NCBI GenBank assembly: GCA_039583875.1
Contig: CM077152.1
Location: forward strand, 14,557,059 to 14,621,058
Length of the DNA: 64,000 bases
Reading direction: 5' to 3'
DNA from: Platanthera guangdongensis
Taxonomy: Eukaryota; Streptophyta; Magnoliopsida; Asparagales; Orchidaceae
Shown here: piece by piece, positions 11,788 through 23,387 of the stretch
How the letters are laid out: every line of letters starts with the position of its first letter
Position numbering within the stretch: position 1 is the first letter of the stretch
Program-made: the position numbers and the translations under genes
The notes under the pieces: model-generated
What the model saw: the letters and a program-made list of their open reading frames with translations, nothing else
Databases searched by the model: none
What the model was told of the DNA's origin: nothing

Positions 11788-12941
11788 ATGCCGGTTAGCG
11801 AAGAAGTGCGAGCTCGCCTGGCGGCAGCGGTCCTGCAGACTCAGGAGGAGGCCCTCGAGGCCGCCCCATGGCTAGCTCGCGGATCCTCCGGCCCCCTCTT
11901 CAGGCCGGCGAAGGGAAAGATCGTTAAGCGTTCTCTGGCGGGCGACTGCCCGGCCTCCAGCTCGGCGGCGGGTGCTGAGGTCGTCCCCGGGGTGCGTGGC
12001 CTTCCGCCGATTATCGCTATTCGTCTGACTCCCTGTTTTGCAGGTAATTCCCTGTGAGGAGGTGGAGAACCGGGGAGAGGATCGTCCTCCGCCTCCATCG
12101 CCTGAGAAGATCGCGAGTTCCCCAGGTCCGGATCGCCCACCTCCGGAAACTCCCGTCCAGCGGTCTCCCATGGGCTGGGGAAATCTCTTGAGACCCTCGA
12201 GGGAGGGGACTTTCGGGATCGGCCGGGCTCTTCCCGCCCATCTGTCGGTGCGGGCGATGTGCCCACCCCTGGTGAGCTGGTTTTTATCGTTGACTTTGCC
12301 TCTTGCTCGCTCATTCTGACCCCTCCCCGCTCGCAGGCTTTCGCAGGGCCTCGCCTGAGACCGAGATGAGCGAAGGGTACTCGCCCCCGCCTGACGTGGA
12401 CAGTGTATCTGACTATCTGGGCGACCCGAACGATGCGGCGGGGATGAAGAGGCAGGTGACGCGGCTATTCCAGAAACACACAATGCTGCTGCAGGAGGCC
12501 ATAAGGAGGATCGAAGGCGACAAGGCCGAGACCGATGCCCGGCTCGCGGCCTTGGAGGGCCCTCGGCGTGAAGCGGAAGACGACGACGTCACCTCGCCGG
12601 GCGTGCATATAACGCGAGCCGAGGGCATCTTAAGAGCGCCGTGGAGCAGGTCGGCCGGCTCAGCGGGAGCTGGTGGCGGTTCGCGATTACCACGATCCCC
12701 GCGTGCCGCCTCGGGCGGGAACGAAGAGGCGGCACAGGTGGAAGTGGGTCGAGTACTGACCCAGTTGTTTGCCCCTCGCTCGCGTGATACCGCGGGGTTA
12801 CCGTCATCTCGAATTTATCTTGTATTTGTATTTGTAATTGCTTGCGACTCTTTTAGCCCGCCTATGGGCCTAACTATTTTGTTGCTGAGATGTATTGAAA
12901 TTGTTGCGCTGCTTTTCTTTGGTCTTCTGTGTGCGGGTTAG
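11788..12941 (+). pseudogene. Antisense gene 1 of the gypsy element (unknown product)
   Basis: A series of plus-strand frames with coding-like GC-rich composition follows a TATA box. Exon 1 starts at 11788 and could end at about 11991. A GT-AG intron ends with TTTTGCAG near 12041. A second exon (about 12042-12270, proline-rich) precedes another intron ending CTCGCAG near 12337. A third frame (12303-12941) holds a charged helical stretch likely to form a coiled coil (residues about 45-85). The phase between exons 2 and 3 does not fit as written, and the tail after about 12600 looks frameshifted. I recognise no family. Its place next to the Transposase_28-like gene suggests a partner ORF of the Retand antisense region. 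Confidence 0.4.
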
Positions 12942-13216
12942 GGGGAAAGGTCCATTCTTCTCTTCGCGCTGATCGGGGCGGGGGCGAGCCGAGGAGCTCG
13001 CTAGACGGGGAATCTCCCGTCTCGCGCGGCACGCCGTGCGGGTGCGGGTTGGGGTTGGTTCGCCCGCACCGGTCTCCCGCGGCTGCAGCCCGGGCGAGAA
13101 CCGTGCCGGCTCGACCTTTGAGGTGTGCTCGCGCGCGGGAAGTCGAACCGTCGGATTAATTTTTGCTATCCGCACCCCATCTTTTGGCGGGAAGTTTCCC
13201 GCCCCTTCTCTTTTCC

Positions 13217-13225
13217 TATAAATAG
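13217..13225 (+). promoter_or_regulatory. TATA box for antisense gene 2
   Basis: TATAAATAG lies about 100 bp before the ATG at 13318. A perfect GC-rich palindrome, GGCGGGAA-GT-TTCCCGCC, sits just upstream at about 13186-13203. Together they resemble a compact plant core promoter pointing away from the retroelement's main genes. Confidence 0.5.
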
Positions 13226-13317
13226 GTCCTACCGGCCCTTATTTCTTCACCGACTCCAAACGTCTTCTCGCTTCCCCTTTTCTCGCGAAGTGCGATTCTA
13301 GCTCGCCTCCCGGCTTT

Positions 13318-15267
13318 TTGTCTCGCGTTCGGCGGCGAATCAACGGGGATGGGGGGGGGGGCGGAGGCGGCGGCGACGCGGACGGCCGAAGCAAATGCGC
13401 TTGGACCTTCTCCGAGCACGATTTCCCTCGCGCCGTCATCACAGAGCGCGAATACTTGGAAGCTCTAGGCGACCACATCCCGGCGGGTTTTCTGCGAGGC
13501 GACCTGATGAGAGGGAGAAGATCAACGACCTATTTGGGGATGAGCTCGCCATCCCTCTCGCTCACTTCGAGGTAGGCCTGCGACTTCCCCTGTGGCCCGA
13601 GGTGCGCCAGGTGCTCAAATACTTCGGGGTCGTCCTGGGCCAGATGACCCCGAACTCCATCGCCGTCATGATGGGGTTCGTCTGCTTCTTGCGAGAGGAG
13701 CGGGTGGAGTTCAGCCTCGCAGTATTCCGGAAGCTGTTCTCCTTCAGGGCGAACCGAGACGGGACGGCCTACTTCTCCAGCGCCCATCTCAAGGTGCGGG
13801 AGACCGTCAACAAGAGCCACAACTGGCTGAAGAAGTTCCTGTTCGTCAAGGGGGACTTCGGCAACGTGCCCTTCTCGCAGGTGCAGCTCAGCGAGGCGAG
13901 CTACCGACCACCCAACCTAGGCGGCCATGAAGCCGACCTGTTCGCGTTCTTCGTCGGGAAGAACTTCGAGGTCGCGTTCCTGCGCCGCCACCTTGACGAT
14001 CTCGCGGCTGTCCCGCCGGGGGGAGGTTTGCTACTCGTCTCCATTAGTCCTTACTTTCCCACTCTTCTTTCATCTCACCTTCCCTTCTTCGCAGGCGAAC
14101 GCGACATTCCCCTTCATCCTCCTTACGAAAGCGCCCGGATCCCCCCCGGGGTTCTCGCCCGCGCCCAGGCCGCGGATGCCGCCCAGCGCGACATCTCGTC
14201 GGTCCCGGCCAAGAAGCGACCGGGCGGCGGGCAACCAGCGCCTCCGCCGAAGGTGGCGAAGACCGCGGATCAACAACCATCCGCGGGCCAAAGAAAGGGC
14301 AAAGCCCCCGCGGTCTTGTCGACTGAGGCCCCCTCGCCCCCGCTGGTTGTTTCGACCAGCGATTCCCCGGTCGGGGCGGCGGGCACCTCCGCGCCGCCGG
14401 GCGGGTCTGGAGCCGCTGCGGAGCCGGTGCCGAGAGGGCATCGGAACTTCGGCTACGGCGAGAGGTATTTAGACGAGCTCGGCGTCCCGCTCCTGTCGTG
14501 GGACAAGGAGTCGAATCGCGCAACGATCTCGACCCTGCTGCCGAGCTGGATGGAGCAGGATACAATCGGCGGGGAGGCGTACAGCTTCTCCTTTGGGTTG
14601 TACTCGCGCGAAGACGCCGCCATATACGACAAGGAGGAGACGCGGGTGCTGATCCACGAGAGCGCGCGGGCCCAGCTGCGCGGCCTGGAGCTGGCTCATA
14701 TGGTGGGGCGGCGCTGTACCCAGGTGGAGCGGAACGCCGCGTCCATCCAAAAGATGGCGGAGGAGAAGGAAGAGGCCCGGAAGCTCGCTCGGGAGGACGC
14801 GGATCTTCAGAGAGGGCGAGCCGCCGCCGCCGAGGAGACCCTCGCGCAATATCTGGGCGGGGTGGTATGCTCTCAACCGGAGCTAATCTCTTCTTCTTGC
14901 GAACGCAGCTTATGATAATTCCTATTCCGTTTTTCAGGACGCGACGACGGCGAGCCGGATGGGCGCCGAGATTGCCACCCTTCGCCAGGAGAAGGCGGCG
15001 CTGGAGGCCCGGGTACGCGAGCTGGAGGCCGCTGCCGCTGTCCCTCCTCCGGCCAGCGGGGTCTGCCCGCGCGAGCACCTCTCCGACTACGACCTGGAAG
15101 TGCTAATGCAGAAGAACGCGGCCAGCGCAGCGAGATACACGATGCAGACGCTGAGGCGCGCGGATCTGCTTACGAGCGAGGCAGCGGGACTCTCGGCAAA
15201 AGACGTGGTGCCGGCGCTGTTCCTCCCCGTGCCGGAGCCCGGCGACAGAAGCTTCCAGCCGCTTTAG
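13318..15267 (+). pseudogene. Antisense gene 2: Transposase_28 (putative gypsy) domain protein
   Basis: The frame contains TFSEHDFPRAVITEREYL then, after a one-base slip near 13506, EVGLRLPLWPEVRQVLKYFGV and NSIAVMMGFVCFLREE. These blocks are typical of the Pfam family Transposase_28, found in antisense ORFs of Tat-lineage gypsy elements. Two small GT-AG introns are likely, at about 14025-14093 and 14864-14937. The last exon ends at 15267. The middle is proline/alanine-rich and the C-terminal third (about 14650-15050) is a predicted coiled coil rich in E, A and R. The function is unknown. The slip near 13506 and the 11-G run near 13350 are the only visible breaks, so the gene may be intact apart from a base error. 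Confidence 0.65.
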
Positions 15268-15854
15268 GGTTTCTAGGTCTCGTGTGTTTTTATAATCTGC
15301 CTTGTAGATGAACATTGTGTAAAAATCTGGTCTGAGTTATATGCGCGAGTTGCGCTTATACTTTATATTTCTGTCTACTGTTCCTTTTACACACTGTTCT
15401 TTTTACATTTCTCGCCTGTCTTGTTTTTCCAATGATGTCATTGCCGGACGGCGCGACCCGTCCCAGCGGCCCGGCTCTGACGAGGCGAGCTGGCTCGTCC
15501 GCCGAGCGAGACGAGCTGGTTCGTCCGCCGAGCGAGGCGAGCTGGTTCGTCTGCCGAGCGAGGCGAGCTGGCGAGGTCTGGGCTCTCTGCCGAGCGAGGT
15601 GAGCTGGCTCGCCCCTCGGCCGCATGCTTAACTCTCTGTGGACTCTCGCCCAGGCCTTTGTGTTTACTCGACCACCTTTCCCGGGGCTTGAGGGTGGGGC
15701 TATGCTAGACCCTTTCCTTCTTTTCTGGCTAACTCTTGCGATTCCGTCCTGCTGCGCACGCTTTTCGGGCAGTTTCCGGCTTGCCGGCTAGGTGGGAGTC
15801 TGACAATGCAATTTGCTCTAGGTCGCAGGCCATTGCTTTCTGGATCATTCCATC
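15268..15854. other. Spacer between antisense gene and tandem array
   Basis: This holds a small run of GCGAGCTGG(T/C)TCG-type repeats (about 15480-15610) and a degenerate outlier of the tandem unit near 15775-15800. No gene is seen. Confidence 0.6.
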
Positions 15855-16936
15855 GAGTGACTTCCGGCCCTGCCAGCTAGGTGGGAGCCTGGCAGCGGGA
15901 TCTTCTCGGGGTCCAAGTTCATTCCATCGAGTGACTTCCGGCCCTGCCAGCTAGGTGGGAGCCTGGCAGCGGGATCTTCTCGAGGCTAGGGACGACACCG
16001 AGTGACTTCCGGCCCTGCCAGCTAGGTGGGAGCCTGGCAGCGGGATCTCCTCGGGGTCCAAGTTCATTCCATCGAGTGACTTCCGGCCCTGCCAGCTAGG
16101 TGGGAGCCTGGCAGCGGGATCTTCTCGAGGCTAGGGATGACACCGAGTGACTTCCGGCCCTGCCAGCTAGGTGGGAGCCTGGCAGCGGGATCTTCTCGGG
16201 GTCCAAGTTCATTCCATCGAGTGACTTCCGGCCCTGCCAGCTAGGTGGGAGCCTGGCAGCGGGATCTTCTCGAGGCTAGGGATGACACCGAGTGACTTCC
16301 GGCCCTGCCAGCTAGGTGGGAGCCTGGCAGCGGGATCTTCTCGGGGTCCAAGTTCATTCCATCGAGTGACTTCCGGCCCTGCCAGCTAGGTGGGAGCCTG
16401 GCAGCGGGATCTTCTCGAGGCTAGGGATGACACCGAGTGACTTCCGGCCCTGCCAGCTAGGTGGGAGCCTGGCAGCGGGATCTTCTCGGGGTCCAAGTTC
16501 ATTCCATCGAGTGACTTCCGGCCCTGCCAGCTAGGTGGGAGCCTGGCAGCGGGATCTTCTCGAGGCTAGGGATGACACCGAGTGACTTCCGGCCCTGCCA
16601 GCTAGGTGGGAGCCTGGCAGCGGGATCTTCTCGGGGTCCAAGTTCATTCCATCGAGTGACTTCCGGCCCTGCCAGCTAGGTGGGAGCCTGGCAGCGGGAT
16701 CTTCTCGAGGCTAGGGATGACACCGAGTGACTTCCGGCCCTGCCAGCTAGGTGGGAGTCTGGCAGCGGGATCTTCTTGGGGTCCAAGTTCATTCCATCGA
16801 GTGACTTCCGGCCCTGCCAGCTAGGTGGGAGCCTGGCAGCGGGATCTTCTCGAGGCTAGGGATGACACCGAGTGACTTCCGGCCCTGCCAGCTAGGTGGG
16901 AGTCTGGCAGCGGGATCTTCTCGGGTCCAAATTCAT
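15855..16936. repeat. Tandem array, 15 units alternating 74 and 71 bp
   Basis: Units start at 15855, 15929, 16000, 16074, 16145, 16219 and so on to 16870. Two unit types alternate, making a 145-bp higher-order repeat. Each unit contains CTGCCAG-N12-CTGGCAG, a hairpin around CTAGGTGGGAGC. The variable part reads either TCGGGGTCCAAGTTCATT or TCGAGGCTAGGGATGACA. The array lies between the integrase stop and the antisense genes, a usual place for tandem arrays in Tat elements. Confidence 0.95.
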
Positions 16937-17024
16937 TCCAGCTCTCTGAGCAAGCTTAGACATGACATTCCTGGGGGAGGAGAAGAAAAGCTTCATTATG
17001 AGAAATCAGGTTGTTTACAGAAAA

Positions 17025-18344
17025 TTAGGGAAAAAATCTCTTCAAGTCGTCTCCACTCCAGGTGAGACTCAGGGCCTCGCCCTCTACATTTTGGAGCCGA
17101 TAGCCCCCCGACTTCAAAACTTCCTTCACAATGAATGGCCCCTCCCAGCTGGGGTTGAGTTTCCCTACAGGCGCTGACCGCCCTGCCGCGTCCACCTTCT
17201 TCAGTACCAGGTCCCCTTCCGTGAACTGCTTGACCCTGACATGCTTGTCAAAGTATTTCGCCATCCTCCTTTTGACCTCCTCCTGTCGGACGGCCGAAAG
17301 ATCCCTCAACTCTTCTACCATGTCGAGGGAGAGTCTCAGCTCCTCCCCATTCTCGGCTTGCCATTCCTCTCGGCCTTCCCTGGCCGTTCCGACCCGCGGC
17401 GTTTGAACTTCAAATTCTATGGGGAGCACCGCCTCGCACCCATGGGAGAGCTTGAAGGGGGTCTCCCCCGTGGCCGTGTTCGGGGTGGTTCTAAGGGCCC
17501 AAAGGACGGCGGGGAGCTGCTCCACCCAGCTCCCCCTCAGGTTTTCCACCTTCTTTTTGAGGAGATTGACGATGATTTTGTTCGCCGCCTCCACCTGCCC
17601 GTTGCTCCTGGGGTGGTGGACCGAGGCGAATCTGAGGTCGATCCCTAGCTGCTCGCAAAAACTGGTGAACTCGGCGCTGGCGAACTGAGGCCCGTTGTCT
17701 GTGACGATGGCCTGGGGCAGCCCATGGCGACAGATGATCTCCCCCCAAACGAAGTTCCTGATTACCTGGGAGGTCACCTTTGCCAACGCCTTCACCTCCA
17801 TCCACTTTGAGAAGTAGTCGATCATTACCAGGAGGAACCTTCTCTGGCCGCTAGCCTGGGGGAACGGCCCGACCAAATCCATTCCCCAGATTGCAAAGGG
17901 CCAGGGGGCCGTGATGCTCTTGAGTTGCTGGGCCGGCTGTAGCTGGAGGGGGGCAAATAGCTGGCACTTATGACATCTTCTTGCGAACTCCGCGGCGTCC
18001 CGGCCCAGGGTGGGCCAGAAATACCCCTGCCGGACTATCCTCCCCTCCAGGGTCCGACTCCCGGAATGACTCCCGCACTCCCCGGAGTGGACTTCTTCCA
18101 AGATCCTCTGCGCCTCGCCCTCGGACACGCAGCGAGCCAGCATCCCGGAAAGGGTCTTTCTGTATAGTTGCCCGTCTTTGAGGAGGTAGTAGGCGGACTT
18201 GTGCCTCAACTTCTTCTTATCTACTCCCTCCGGATACTCTCCCGCGGAGAGGAAAGCTATTACTGGGTCCATCCACGAGGGCTGCTGATCGATCTCCATG
18301 AGCTCCCCCTCTTCGATGGAGGGGCGGAACAGGTCGGTGATGGT
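17025..18344 (-). pseudogene. Gypsy integrase
   Basis: The frame 17025-18299 holds an HHCC-type zinc region (CRHKCQ-like RRCHKCQLF), then the catalytic core with Asp in WGMDLVGPF, Asp in VTDNGPQF and Glu in NGQVEAAN, spaced as the D,D-35-E triad requires. A C-terminal GPFIVKEVL block resembles the GPY/F module. There is no chromodomain, as expected for the Tat branch. It would insert the DNA copy into the genome. The frame is separated from the upstream polyprotein by a one-base slip in a C-run near 18350, so it is called broken. The integrase core itself is complete. Confidence 0.9.
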
Positions 18345-21300
18345 GCCCCCATCCGGGGGCCATGCTTCGCCAGTTGGTCGGCCTGTTCATTCTTTTCCCT
18401 TGGCACGTGTTGGATGGAGAAGGTCTGGAAGGTCCCTATGACCCCCTTCACTTTGGCCAAGTATAACTTCAAAGCGGGCTCCCTTGCTTCGAACTCCCCG
18501 TTGATCTGGGAAGCCACCACCATGGAGTCGGTCAGAACTTCCACATCCAGCACCCCCAACTCTCTGGCCAGGCGTAGTCCCGCTATCACTGCTTCGTACT
18601 CGGCCTGGTTGTTAGTAATGGGGAAATGTACCACCACCGTCTGCTCAATCTGAGTCCCTTGGGGGCTCTCCAGGACCACTCCTATCCCGAGTGAATGCCT
18701 TCCTGAGGCTCCATCCACCCTCACCTTCCAAGGAGCCGGGCAAGTGAGCTCCTCCTCTGCTACTTCTACCACGTAGTCGGCCAGGAAGTCGGCCATCGCC
18801 TGAGCTTTGATCGAGAGCCGTGGCACGAAGGAGACATCGAACTCGCTTAGCTCCACCGACCACTTGGCCAGCCGGCCCGAGTGCTCCACCCCCTCGAAGA
18901 TATTGCGGAGAGGATGGTCTGTCACCACTCGGATCGAGTGCGCCTGGAAGTAAGGCCGTAGCCTCCGGGCCGAGATGATTAATGCGAACGCGAGCTTCTC
19001 CAGGATCGGATACCGGAGTTCGGCCTTCCTCAGGACCCGGCTGACGTAATAGACAGGGAGCTGTCTCTTCCCCTCTTCTCGAACCAAGACGGAGCTCAGG
19101 GCCTCTGCCCCGACCCCGAGATATAGGAACAAGTCTTCACCCTCCTTCGGCCCCTGGAGCAGCGGGGCCTGTGTTAGCTGCGCCTTGAGGGCCTGGAACG
19201 CCTCCTCGCATTCCTTAGTCCATTCGAACCTCTGGCCCCCCCTCAGCGTTTTGAAGAAGGGGGAGCACTTCTCCCCTGCCCGAGAGAGGAAGCGGCTCAG
19301 TCCTGCTAGCTTCTCTGTCAACCGTTGGACCTCCTTCGCATTCCGCGGGGACCCCAACTCCAAGATTGCCTTGACCTTGTCGGGATTCGGCTCGACCCCC
19401 GCGGGGGTGAGGAGATGCCCCAAGAACTTCCCCCGGCTAGCCCCGAAAACACACTTAAGGGGGTTCAGCCGCATCTTGTATCGGCGCAGGGTGGCGAACG
19501 TCTCCTCCAGGTCCCGGAGGTGGGAGTCCACGTCTCGGCTCTTGATCATGAGGTCGTCCACGTAGACCTCCAAGTTTCTCCCCCTTTGCTCCTTGAAGAC
19601 CCTGTCCATCATTTTTTGATAGGTGGCACCAGCGTTCTTCAACCCGAACGGCATCATCTTGTAGCAATAGCAGCCGTCCCCTGTGATGAATGAGACATCC
19701 TTTATGTCCGGGGGGTGCATCCTGATCTGATGGTAACCTGAAAATGCATCTAAAAAACTCATTACAGAAAAACCGACGGCTGAGTCAACCAGCGCGTCGA
19801 TCCGAGGCAAGGGGTAACAATCCTTAGGACAAGCTTTATTATGAAGGGAAAAATCGATACACAGTCGCCAGCGGCCGTCTCCCTTTTTGACCATCACAAC
19901 GTTCGAGACCCAGCCGGGGTATTGAATTTCGGACACGAAGCCCGCTTTGAGAAGTTTTGCCACCTCCTCCCTGATGGGCTCCGCTAGCTTGTCCGCCGTG
20001 GATCTCTTCTTCTGCTGGACGGGGCGTGTTCCCGGGTCCAGGTTGAGGCGGTGGCAAGCCACATCCGCGTCAACCCCCGGCATCTCCGCGGCGCTCCAGG
20101 CGAAGATGTCCACGTTCTTCTGGATGCACTCCAGCATCCTGCCCTGGTCCTCCGGGGTCAGCCCCCCGCTGACGCGGATCTTCTCCACCCTGCCTCCGCG
20201 GGTGAGCACCTCCAGCTCCACCACCTCCTCTGCGGCCTCCAGTCTGGACTGCTCCCCCCATCCCTCGGCATCCCCTTCCTCCTGAGCGGGGACCTCTACC
20301 TCCATCTCCCCTGCCACGGCCCTTACTTCGACCACTTCCTCCAAACCTCCTCCTCCCGCCTTTCCTGCGCAGCCCTTCACCTCCAGCTCCACCTCTCCGG
20401 CTCCCTGCTCGTTTGCCTCCATCCTCCGCCCCATCTCCTCGGCCCCTTCCTGCCAAGAGATGGTGTTCACCGCGGTGACGTAGCATTCCCGTGCCACCTT
20501 AGGGTCTCCCCTAACCCTGACCTGCGCCCCCTCAGCGTTGAACTTCAAGCACTGATGGAAAGATGAGGGGACGCAACGGAAGGCACTGATCAGGGGCCTC
20601 CCGAAGATTGCGCTGTAGCTGCTGGGGGCGTCCACAATGACGAACTTGCAGTTTCGGGACTGCCCCCCCAGGGTTACGTGGAGGCCGACTCCTCCCTCTA
20701 CCTCCTTCCTCTCTCCCGAGAACCCGAACAAGGGCCCTTCCGAGGCCAGCACCCTCTTAGCTTCCACCTGCATCGCGTCAAACGCCTTCTTGAAGACGAC
20801 GTTCACGGAACTCCCATTGTCCACTAGGATCCGAGAGACAGTGAAGTTCTCGATGGCGGCCTTGATGACCAACGCATCACAGAACGGATCCTCGTGGTCC
20901 GGCATATCACTTCTAGAGAAAGTGATCCTCTCCTCTGGCGGCGGGGTTTGGGACGTAGAGGCGACGCTCCGCCGATACATGGTGTGGAGACTTGCCTTGC
21001 GGGAAGCCTCGACCCCTACTCCCCCGTGGATCACTCCGATCATTCCTCGGGTCCCCACATCCACCCGGTCTTCACAGCGATCCTCCTCCGTCCGAGGCAG
21101 GACCTCCTCGATCCTCACTTCCTGCCGCACCTCCTCCTGCTGCTGCTGCCGCCCCCTGTTCTCTCTCATCTCCAAGAATTCCGGGCACGTGGCCGTTGCG
21201 TGCCCCTCTTCCTGATGGAAGTCGCAGTAGGGCAGTTCCACCCTGAACTCCCTTCTCCTCCTCCTCATGACCCCTCTCCTTGCTCCCAGAGCTATGGCCA

Positions 21301-21658
21301 TGGCCTCCTCCTGATCGGGGAGCCGCGGCCTCTGACCCTGCCTCCAGCCTGGGGGGTGGAACTGGTCCTGCCTCCCCTGATAGTGGCCTCTCCCGTAGTA
21401 TCCCCTCTGTGGCCCCTGCCCCTGCCACTCTGGTCTCCAGCCCAGCCTACGGTCGGGCTCCTGACGCCCCCATCCCGGTTGCTGTCCTTGGAGCTGCCTC
21501 TGCTCCCTCTGCTCCCTCTGCCTGGGCTCCTCCCTCCTCTCTTCCTGTCTTCTTCCTCCCCTCGACTCCTTCTCCTCCTCAGTCGCCCACCTGGCCAACT
21601 TCCTCGCAAATTCTGGGTTCGACGCTTCCCCGTCGACCTCTCTCGCCGCCCTCTCCAT
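18345..21658 (-). pseudogene. Gypsy gag C-terminus, protease, reverse transcriptase and dual RNase H
   Basis: One long frame carries, in order, a basic gag C-terminus, a zinc knuckle (CDFHQEEGHATATC), a protease with the Tat-type active site LVDNGSSV, reverse transcriptase with SFLDAFSGYHQI, MPFGLKNAGATYQ and an intact YVDDLMIKS, a gypsy RNase H (VVTDHPLRN region), then a second archaeal-type RNase H (VRVDGASG ... ITNNQAEYEAVIAGL). The second RNase H is diagnostic for Tat-lineage elements. All visible catalytic residues are present. The frame joins gag upstream and integrase downstream only across single-base slips at homopolymers (near 21676 and 18350). Confidence 0.92.
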
Positions 21659-22525
21659 CAGCTCCTCGTAGGAGAGGGGGGAATCCTCTTCAGCTCCATG
21701 CGGAAGAAACCCTGCTGCAGGCCCAGTGTGAAGGCCATCATCAGACTGTGGCCCGGCATCTCCTGGACTTGGGTGACCTCCTCCTGGAACCGATCGACGT
21801 AGCTTCCCAACGTCTCGTTCACCCCCTGCTTTATGTGGAACAGGGACTCAGACTCCTTCTTCCTCTTCTTTGCGGTAGTGAACCTCAACATGAACCCTCG
21901 GCGCAGGTCCTCGAAGCAATAGATGGAGCTGGCCGGCAGCTGGTGGAACCACTCCCTCGCCTTATCCCGGAGGGTGATGGCGAAGAGACGGCACTTGAAT
22001 CCGTCCGACATCTGACGGATGGAGACCACGTCTTCGAACCACTGGACGTGCTGAACCGGGTCTCCCTTCCCGGTGTAGTAGGTCATCTCGGGCTCTCTGA
22101 ACCCGTCTGGTACTGGAGCTGAGGAGACCAGCTCGCTAAAAGGGCTGCCCCCCCCCCACCTGGCGGGCCGGCGAGTCACGCGGACCCAGCTCGCCGAATC
22201 GGCCTCGGCCTGCCGAGCCGGGGAAGAGCTCGCGCCCCGAGAGCTCGCTCCCCCGACCTTCCTCAGCCACTTCCTTCCCGGCTCGCCTGCCAGGAGCGTC
22301 TTCGCCCAGAGAGGGGGCGGCCGCGATCTGGGCTGCCGGAGTCGAACACTCGGCCCGCACGCCGAGTGCGATCTTGACGAGATCCAGCACCTCGTTCCTG
22401 AAGTCTTCAAACATCCCCACTGTCGCGAGAGGTGGGTTGGGCGGCGAGTTCTGCCTGTCAGATCCTTGACCTCCCGTCATTGAGCTCGCCGAAGCTTTTC
22501 TGCACTGACCACTCTCCACGCTCAC
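21658..22525 (-). pseudogene. Gypsy gag, N-terminal part
   Basis: Gag starts with MSVESGQ at 22525, the same start as the related element at 46591. The frame breaks in the 10-C run at about 22143-22152 and continues as PFSELVSSAPVPDGFREPEMTYY and CRLFAITLRDKAREWFHQL, the typical retrotransposon gag core. It breaks again in a G/C run near 21676, before the MERAARE frame of the polyprotein. Gag forms the virus-like particle of the element in the cytoplasm. The two homopolymer slips could be real or base-call errors. Confidence 0.85.
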
Positions 22526-22532
22526 CGCACCA
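22515..22532 (-). promoter_or_regulatory. Primer binding site matching tRNA-Phe
   Basis: Just inside the 5' LTR, after a 3-base gap, the minus strand reads TGGTGCGGTGAGCGTGGA. From memory this is complementary to the 3' end of plant tRNA-Phe. The same site recurs in the related element near 46580-46600. Confidence 0.7.
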
Positions 22533-22535
22533 AGA

Positions 22536-23387
22536 TGTTGAAACCGGAAACCGGCCTCTTGTGGAGTTCGACCCTTGGGGAAGGGGTGGTCTCGCGCCTA
22601 CTTCGCACCTGCAAGAAAAACAACGAGAGAGACAAGGAAAGACAGACCCAAGGGCTCGGCAGGGAGGTCCCACCACAAACCCGGAAGATCTCTGAGCGCT
22701 TCCCCTCCTTAGCCAAGAGCCGAGCTAAGGTACTCTCAGAGAACACTTGAAAATGAGAGCAAGGAGGCACTGAAAGCGTGTCCTCTGAGGTACCCCTTGG
22801 GTCTTATTTATAGATTTTCAGAATCTGAACTGCCAATAACCAAAAGAACTGACCTGAAAATACCAAAAGCCCCTGGTTGGGTCTGCTAACAGCCAAACTC
22901 CGCTGTTCTGAATAGCTATGCGCAGTCCAACCTGGTCTGCCAACAGCGAGGCTCCGCTGTCCTGAGTGGTTATTCGCACCCCTGGGCGGTCAGCTCGCCT
23001 TCAGTTCCTCTGCAGGAGGCGGGCGCGACCTGGCTCCGGGGCTCGCCCGTTCTCCTTGGGCGAGCGCGAGCCGATAGGGGCGAGCTGCCGGCCTCTTGCC
23101 GGGCGGATCGGCGGAAAGGTCGCATGCGGGGGGTCAGCCGGCGGGTCGCCATCCTAGGGTCCAGCTCGCTCGCCGCGGGTTGCCAGTCCGCCCGGCTCGC
23201 TGCTGCGGGTCGCCAGCTCGGGTCCGGCTCGCTTGCTGCGGGTCGCCAGCTCGCTCGCCTGAGACGGGCAGGAGCGGGCCAGCCCTTTATAGTCGTTCAG
23301 CCCGTCCTGCCGCTTGGGTGCGATTCGCGGGGGCAGGCCCACTCATCCTTCCTGGCGGGACCCGCTCGCCGGACACGGGGTTGTACA
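22536..23387 (-). repeat. 5' LTR of the Retand gypsy element
   Basis: This 852-bp LTR is near identical to 10739-11592. A leftward TATA motif (TATAAATAA, plus-strand 22804-22812) marks the likely promoter. The target duplication TTTTG follows at 23388-23392. Confidence 0.95.

Larger units (their letters stand above)
10739..23387 (-). mobile_element. Full-length Tat/Retand-type Ty3-gypsy retrotransposon
   Basis: The two LTRs (10739-11592 and 22536-23387, both TG...CA) are near identical: by eye about five substitutions and three small indels in 853 bp. They are flanked by TTTTG. Transcription runs leftward. The order is 5' LTR, a primer site matching tRNA-Phe, gag, protease, reverse transcriptase, two RNase H domains, integrase, a 15-unit tandem array, an antisense gene region on the plus strand, a purine tract and the 3' LTR. 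A second RNase H plus an antisense ORF before the 3' LTR is characteristic of the Tat/Retand branch. GC content is far above that of the flanks. The insertion is young, but its frames are broken at C/G homopolymers. Confidence 0.95.

Noticed and set aside
14044..15078. A 344-codon minus-strand frame opposite antisense gene 2.
   Set aside because: It is rich in Arg, Pro and Ala without motifs; the plus strand holds the Transposase_28-like blocks.
20051..22122. Long plus-strand frames opposite gypsy gag-pol.
   Set aside because: They are GC-rich antisense shadows with Pro/Ser/Leu-rich composition, and the minus-strand frames carry all known motifs.
22515..22532. A possible tRNA-Phe gene fragment.
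   Set aside because: Only the 3' end of the tRNA is matched, right at an LTR border, which is the normal form of a primer binding site.
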